Assembly (NCBI RefSeq): GCF_000716545.1
Contig: NZ_JNWZ01000054.1
Span: 1-64,000, forward strand
Length of the DNA: 64,000 bases
DNA from: Kitasatospora phosalacinea
GTDB taxonomy: Bacteria; Actinomycetota; Actinomycetes; Streptomycetales; Streptomycetaceae
Reading direction: 5' to 3'
Shown: positions 61,025 through 64,000 of the stretch, piece by piece
Layout of the letters: each line of letters begins with the position of its first letter
Numbering within the stretch: the stretch's first letter is position 1
Translations under genes and position numbers: made by a program
Notes under the pieces: generated by a model
Told to the model about the DNA's origin: nothing
Database searches by the model: none
What the model saw: the letters and a program-made list of their open reading frames with translations, nothing else

Positions 61025-61316
61025 GGCTGTTTGGCTCCTGTCGCGCGCCGTTGCGTGACTCGGTGATGACTGTGGGTGCACCGCCGGGCCCCGTCGGCAA
61101 TCCTCCCGTACACGAGGGGTGAAAAGCGCTCAAGGCATGCATGAGTCGCGTTCCGCCCGGGTACGACAGCACGTTTGGCCTGCCTGACCGATAACCGGCG
61201 ACGTCGTCAGCCTAGCCTGGCGAAACGAAGGTGTCAGGGGACACCGAGGCACAAACCCGCAGGAAGACCGAGCCTTCCTGGACACCTTGTCCAACGCCTT
61301 CCCACGACGTCGTCCG

Positions 61317-62906
61317 TCATTCGGGTGACCACTCCATGTGCGGGTGGACGTAGTCGGTCGGCGGAGTGAACGTCTCCTCCACCGAACGGGTGGACGTCCA
61401 GCGGGCCAGGCCGCGGGCCGTGGCCGCCGTGCCGCCGCCACCGGACGGCCCGCCGTTGACCCGCAGGTCGTCCGCGGCGAACCGCAGCCGCTCCACCGCC
61501 CCCGCCAGCGCCGACCGGTCCCGGCCGAACACCGACCCGGACGGGCGGCCGTCCGGTTGGTCCGCGCCGACCCGCTCCAGCGCCTCCTCCCAGCGGGCGT
61601 CCTCGTACACCCGCACCGCCAGCAGCGGCCCGGCGCACCCGCCGTAGCGGTCGGTGCCGCCGAGCAGCACGGTGGGCCGGACGAACCAGCCGATCGCGTC
61701 GTCGTGCTGGCCGCCCGCCAGCACCTGCACCCCGGGGTCGGCCTCGGCCCGCTCGATCGCGCCGACCGCGTCGGCGAACGCCCGGCCGTCGATCAGCGCG
61801 CCCATGAAGTTGCTCGGGTCGGTGACGTCGCCGACGGTCAGTTCGTCCACCTCGCCGAGGAAGTCGTCCCTGATCCGCCGCCACAGGCCGCGCGGCAGGT
61901 ACGCCCGGGACAGCGCCGAGCGGCCCTGGCCCTGGTAGGCGAAGGCGCCGCGGATCAGCGCGGTGCGCACCGCGGCCGGCTCGGCGGAGGGGTGGGCGAG
62001 CAGGAAGTCCCCGCCGCCGGCGGTGCCGACGATCCGCGGGAAGCCCCGGTAGCGGGCGATGTTCACGCCGATCTCCCGCCACAGCCGGCGCAGCACCCCG
62101 GTGGAGCCGGCGAAGTGCAGCCCCGCCAGCGCCGGGTCGCGCAGCGCCACCTCGGTCACCGCCTGCCCGTCGCCGGTGACCAGGTTGACCACGCCGGGCG
62201 GCAGCCCGGCCTCCTCCAGCAGCAGCATCGTCAGGTGCGCGGCCAGGGTCTGGGCGGGCGCGGGCTTCCACAGCACGGTGTTGCCCAGCAGCGCGGGCGC
62301 GGTGGGCAGGCTCCCGGCGTCGGCGGTGGAGTCGGCCGGGGTGATCGCGCAGACGAAGCCCTCCAGCGGGCGGTGGTCGGCCCGGTTCCACCCCCCGGGC
62401 CCGGAGACCGGCTGCCGGGCCAGCAGCAGCCGGGCCGCGTGCGCGTCGCCGCGCCAGCGGTCGGCCAGCGCGCACACCGCGTCGGCCTCGGCCTGCTGCA
62501 CGCTCTTGGACTGCCCGAGCACGGTCGCGGCCACCAGGGTCTCCCGCCACGGCCCGGCCAGCAGGTCGGCGGCGCGCAGGAACACCGCCGCCCGCTCGTC
62601 GAACGGCAGCTCCCGCCACTCCCGCCCCGCCGCCAGCGCCGCGTCCACCGCGGCCCGCACGTCGGCGGCCGTCGCCGCGCCCAGCACGCCGAGCTTCGCC
62701 GCGTGGTGGTGCGGCTGCGCCAGCTCGGTCCGCTCGCCGCCGCCGAGCCGGCGCTCCCCGCCGATCACCATCGGCAGCGAGGTGTGCCGCCCGGCCAGGT
62801 CGTCCAGTCTCCGCTCCAGCCCGGCCCGTTCGGGGCTGCCCGGCGCGTACCCCAGGGGCGGCTCGGTGACGGGGGCGGGGACGTTGGTGACCGCGTCGAT
62901 CGGCAT
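61317..62906 (-). CDS. P5C dehydrogenase homologue lacking catalytic residues (pseudoenzyme)
   Basis: A 529-residue aldehyde dehydrogenase-fold protein clearly related to 1-pyrroline-5-carboxylate dehydrogenase along its length (YAPGSPERAGLERRL, GQSKSVQQAEADAVCALADRWR, HRPLEGFVCAITP, LLGNTVLWKP, MGALIDGRAFA, RWTSTRSVEETFTPPTDY). The usual GQKCSA reads GQGRSA, so the catalytic Cys is Arg329. GETGGK reads GTAGGG (Glu to Thr295), and the oxyanion Asn of ITPFNF is Asp192. The GQQPFGGG loop near the C-terminus is deleted. It should not oxidise P5C. It may be regulatory or decaying. ATG 62906 is used. Confidence 0.88.
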   Translation of the reverse strand: MPIDAVTNVPAPVTEPPLGYAPGSPERAGLERRLDDLAGRHTSLPMVIGGERRLGGGERTELAQPHHHAAKLGVLGAATAADVRAAVDAALAAGREWRELPFDERAAVFLRAADLLAGPWRETLVAATVLGQSKSVQQAEADAVCALADRWRGDAHAARLLLARQPVSGPGGWNRADHRPLEGFVCAITPADSTADAGSLPTAPALLGNTVLWKPAPAQTLAAHLTMLLLEEAGLPPGVVNLVTGDGQAVTEVALRDPALAGLHFAGSTGVLRRLWREIGVNIARYRGFPRIVGTAGGGDFLLAHPSAEPAAVRTALIRGAFAYQGQGRSALSRAYLPRGLWRRIRDDFLGEVDELTVGDVTDPSNFMGALIDGRAFADAVGAIERAEADPGVQVLAGGQHDDAIGWFVRPTVLLGGTDRYGGCAGPLLAVRVYEDARWEEALERVGADQPDGRPSGSVFGRDRSALAGAVERLRFAADDLRVNGGPSGGGGTAATARGLARWTSTRSVEETFTPPTDYVHPHMEWSPE

Positions 62907-62997
62907 GGTGCTGGGGTGCTCCCTAGGGGCTCGTCGGTACCTGCTGTGTCACTCCCACCCTGGACGCGTCTGCCCCCGCCGCCCGGGCGTGACACGC

Positions 62998-63654
62998 CTA
63001 CCGGACGAGTTCCTCCGCCACCGCGACGGCCTCCGCGAGCGAGTCCACCACCGGCACGCCGAGGTGGACCAGCTTCTCCCGGGTGTGCGAACCCCCGGTG
63101 TACAGCACCGACTTGATGCCCGCCGCCAGCGCCGCCTCGGCGTCGTCCGCGGCATCCCCGATCAGCACCGTCCGCCCGCGGTCGATCCCGTCGCCCAGCG
63201 CGTCCAGGTGCACCGCCAGGTGCCCAGCCTTGCGGCCGCCGGACTCCCCGCGCCGCCCGTCCACCCTGGTGAAATGGTGGGTGATCCCGAACGCGTCCAC
63301 CGCCGGGACCAGCCTCTCGTGCCCGTACATCGACAGCACCGACTGGCTGTGCCCGGCCTCGACCCACTGCGACAGCAGCCCCTCGACGCCGGGCGTCAGG
63401 GCGCAACTCGGGAACAGCTCGCTGTACTTGGCGTCGAACGCGTCGTCCAGCACCAGCCACTCCTGCGCGGTCGGCACCCGGCCCATCAGCCGCTCGTAGA
63501 ACCGCGGGATCGGGATCTCGTAGTGTGCCCGGTACTCCTCCAACGTGATCGGCGCGACCCCCACCGTCGCGAACGCGGCGTTGCTCGCCCCGACCACGGC
63601 CGTCATGTCCGACAGCAGGGTGCCGTTCCAGTCCCAGACTATGTGTGTGCGCAC
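62998..63654 (-). CDS. HAD-superfamily phosphatase-like hydrolase
   Basis: A 218-residue HAD protein with a cap. Motif I is VWDWNGTLL: the nucleophile Asp is present, but the general acid Asp two residues later is Asn. Motif II-like Ser is in SVLSMYG, motif III Lys in GRKAGHLAVHL and motif IV GDAADDAEAALAAG. The Asp-to-Asn swap seems common in this actinobacterial subgroup. The family often includes phosphoglycolate phosphatase-type enzymes. GTG 63654 gives the conserved MRTHIVWDWNG start. Confidence 0.85.
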   Translation of the reverse strand: MRTHIVWDWNGTLLSDMTAVVGASNAAFATVGVAPITLEEYRAHYEIPIPRFYERLMGRVPTAQEWLVLDDAFDAKYSELFPSCALTPGVEGLLSQWVEAGHSQSVLSMYGHERLVPAVDAFGITHHFTRVDGRRGESGGRKAGHLAVHLDALGDGIDRGRTVLIGDAADDAEAALAAGIKSVLYTGGSHTREKLVHLGVPVVDSLAEAVAVAEELVR

Positions 63655-63705
63655 CCGCCAAGCGTACGTGCGGGTCCGGGCCGGCACGCGCGCCTCCCGG
63701 GCGGG

Positions 63706-64000
63706 TCAGTTGAAGGCGTCCGGGTCCGGGCCGGTGCGCAGGCCGCGGTCGGTGGCGGCGATCGCGGCCATGTCCCCGTCGGTGAGGGCGAAGTCGAGGA
63801 CGTCGAGGTTCTGCCGGATCCGGGCCGGGGTGACCGACTTGGGGATGACCAGGTTGCCGAGCTGCAGGTGCCAGCGCAGCACCACCTGGGCGGGGGACCT
63901 GCCGGTGCGCGCGGCGATCGCGGTGATCGCCGGGTCGTCCAGCACGGCGCCCTGGGCGAGCGGGCTCCACGCCTCGGTGGCGATGCCGTGCGCGGCGTGG
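63706..64000 (-). CDS. Aldo/keto reductase, C-terminal part (continues past the window)
   Basis: About 98 codons read from the window edge. Typical AKR features are GIATEAWSPLAQG, PAQVVLRWHLQLGNLVIPKSVTPARIRQNLDVLDFALTDGDMAAIAATDRGLRTGPDPDAF. The conserved SVTPARI and the C-terminal end are complete; the N-terminus, with the active-site Tyr and Lys, lies outside. It would be a cytoplasmic NADPH-dependent reductase with unknown substrate. Confidence 0.92.
   Translation of the reverse strand, partial: HAAHGIATEAWSPLAQGAVLDDPAITAIAARTGRSPAQVVLRWHLQLGNLVIPKSVTPARIRQNLDVLDFALTDGDMAAIAATDRGLRTGPDPDAFN

Noticed and set aside
54155-61066. 2303-codon plus-strand open frame spanning the kinase and the whole antisense of gdh
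   Set aside because: Beyond the kinase it is a Val/Gly/Ala/Asp-rich shadow of a conserved 1645-residue enzyme. Such long antisense frames opposite NAD glutamate dehydrogenase genes are a known annotation artefact in GC-rich DNA.
1-64000. CRISPR arrays, insertion sequences, prophage or large biosynthetic clusters
   Set aside because: No regularly spaced repeats, transposase-like or phage proteins, or NRPS/PKS-type modules were seen. The repeats found are short and local.

Overview
The window is very GC-rich DNA from a streptomycete-type actinomycete (Streptomyces, Kitasatospora or a close relative). The support is two SsgA-like sporulation proteins, an actinobacterial tmRNA whose tag ends in ALAA, a DasR-type operator, a class E-type sortase, a mycosin/WXG100 type VII module, a PkaA/PkaB-like kinase pair, and a murA - hup - malic enzyme - HelD - nnaR - narK - ssrA - smpB - ctpA - ftsX - ftsE - prfB gene order that I recall from the Streptomyces chromosome core. 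The genus cannot be settled by eye. There are no insertion sequences, phage genes, CRISPR arrays or recognisable secondary-metabolite clusters. This is the left end of a draft contig: bases 1-62 are residual Illumina Nextera adapter, not genome.

Layout. 63-13.1 kb: a truncated DUF2510 protein, an SsgA-like protein, a GT87 mannosyltransferase-like protein, a sensor kinase/response regulator pair, an anchored Pro/Ser-rich protein, an Lrp/AsnC regulator, an IclR regulator with a TTA (bldA) codon, a Lon-like protease, a second IclR regulator, an SF2 helicase, a second SsgA-like protein with no stop codon, and a sortase. 13.2-19.3 kb: a membrane/DUF2156 fusion, a Tat lipoprotein deacetylase, an MFS exporter and a Gdx guanidinium exporter under a guanidine-III riboswitch. 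19.4-19.83 kb: a compact locus with a promoter, a 28-residue peptide carrying seven cysteines, tRNA-Cys(GCA) and a terminator, framed by four copies of GAATTCACCGG. This is the most unusual feature of the window. 19.9-25.2 kb: type VII substrate, WXG100-like partner, mycosin, and an anchored metallopeptidase. 25.2-29.4 kb: a three-subunit molybdenum hydroxylase operon with 4-base overlaps. 29.6-34.2 kb: GH20 hexosaminidase with a DasR site, DUF3039, YqgE/AlgH, MurA, HU. 34.6-41.6 kb: malic enzyme, HelD, NnaR, NarK. 41.7-46.1 kb: tmRNA and SmpB together with CtpA, FtsX and FtsE, so trans-translation and septal cell-wall hydrolase control lie side by side, plus a divergent zinc-ribbon membrane peptide. 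46.1-53.6 kb: RF2 with a rearranged 3' end, two membrane Ser/Thr kinases and a divergent FHA-FtsK ATPase. 53.6-64 kb: a VanY-type carboxypeptidase divergent from a two-component pair, the large NAD glutamate dehydrogenase, a P5C dehydrogenase homologue without its catalytic residues, a HAD phosphatase and a truncated aldo/keto reductase.

Recurring themes are cell envelope and sporulation (SsgA-like proteins, sortase, GH20/DasR, MurA, FtsEX, VanY, kinases), nitrogen (NnaR/NarK, glutamate dehydrogenase, P5CDH-like protein, guanidine export) and translation quality control (tmRNA/SmpB, RF2). Two genes without an in-frame stop and the disrupted prfB end may be real or may be assembly errors. The retained adapter is a reason to check the reads first.
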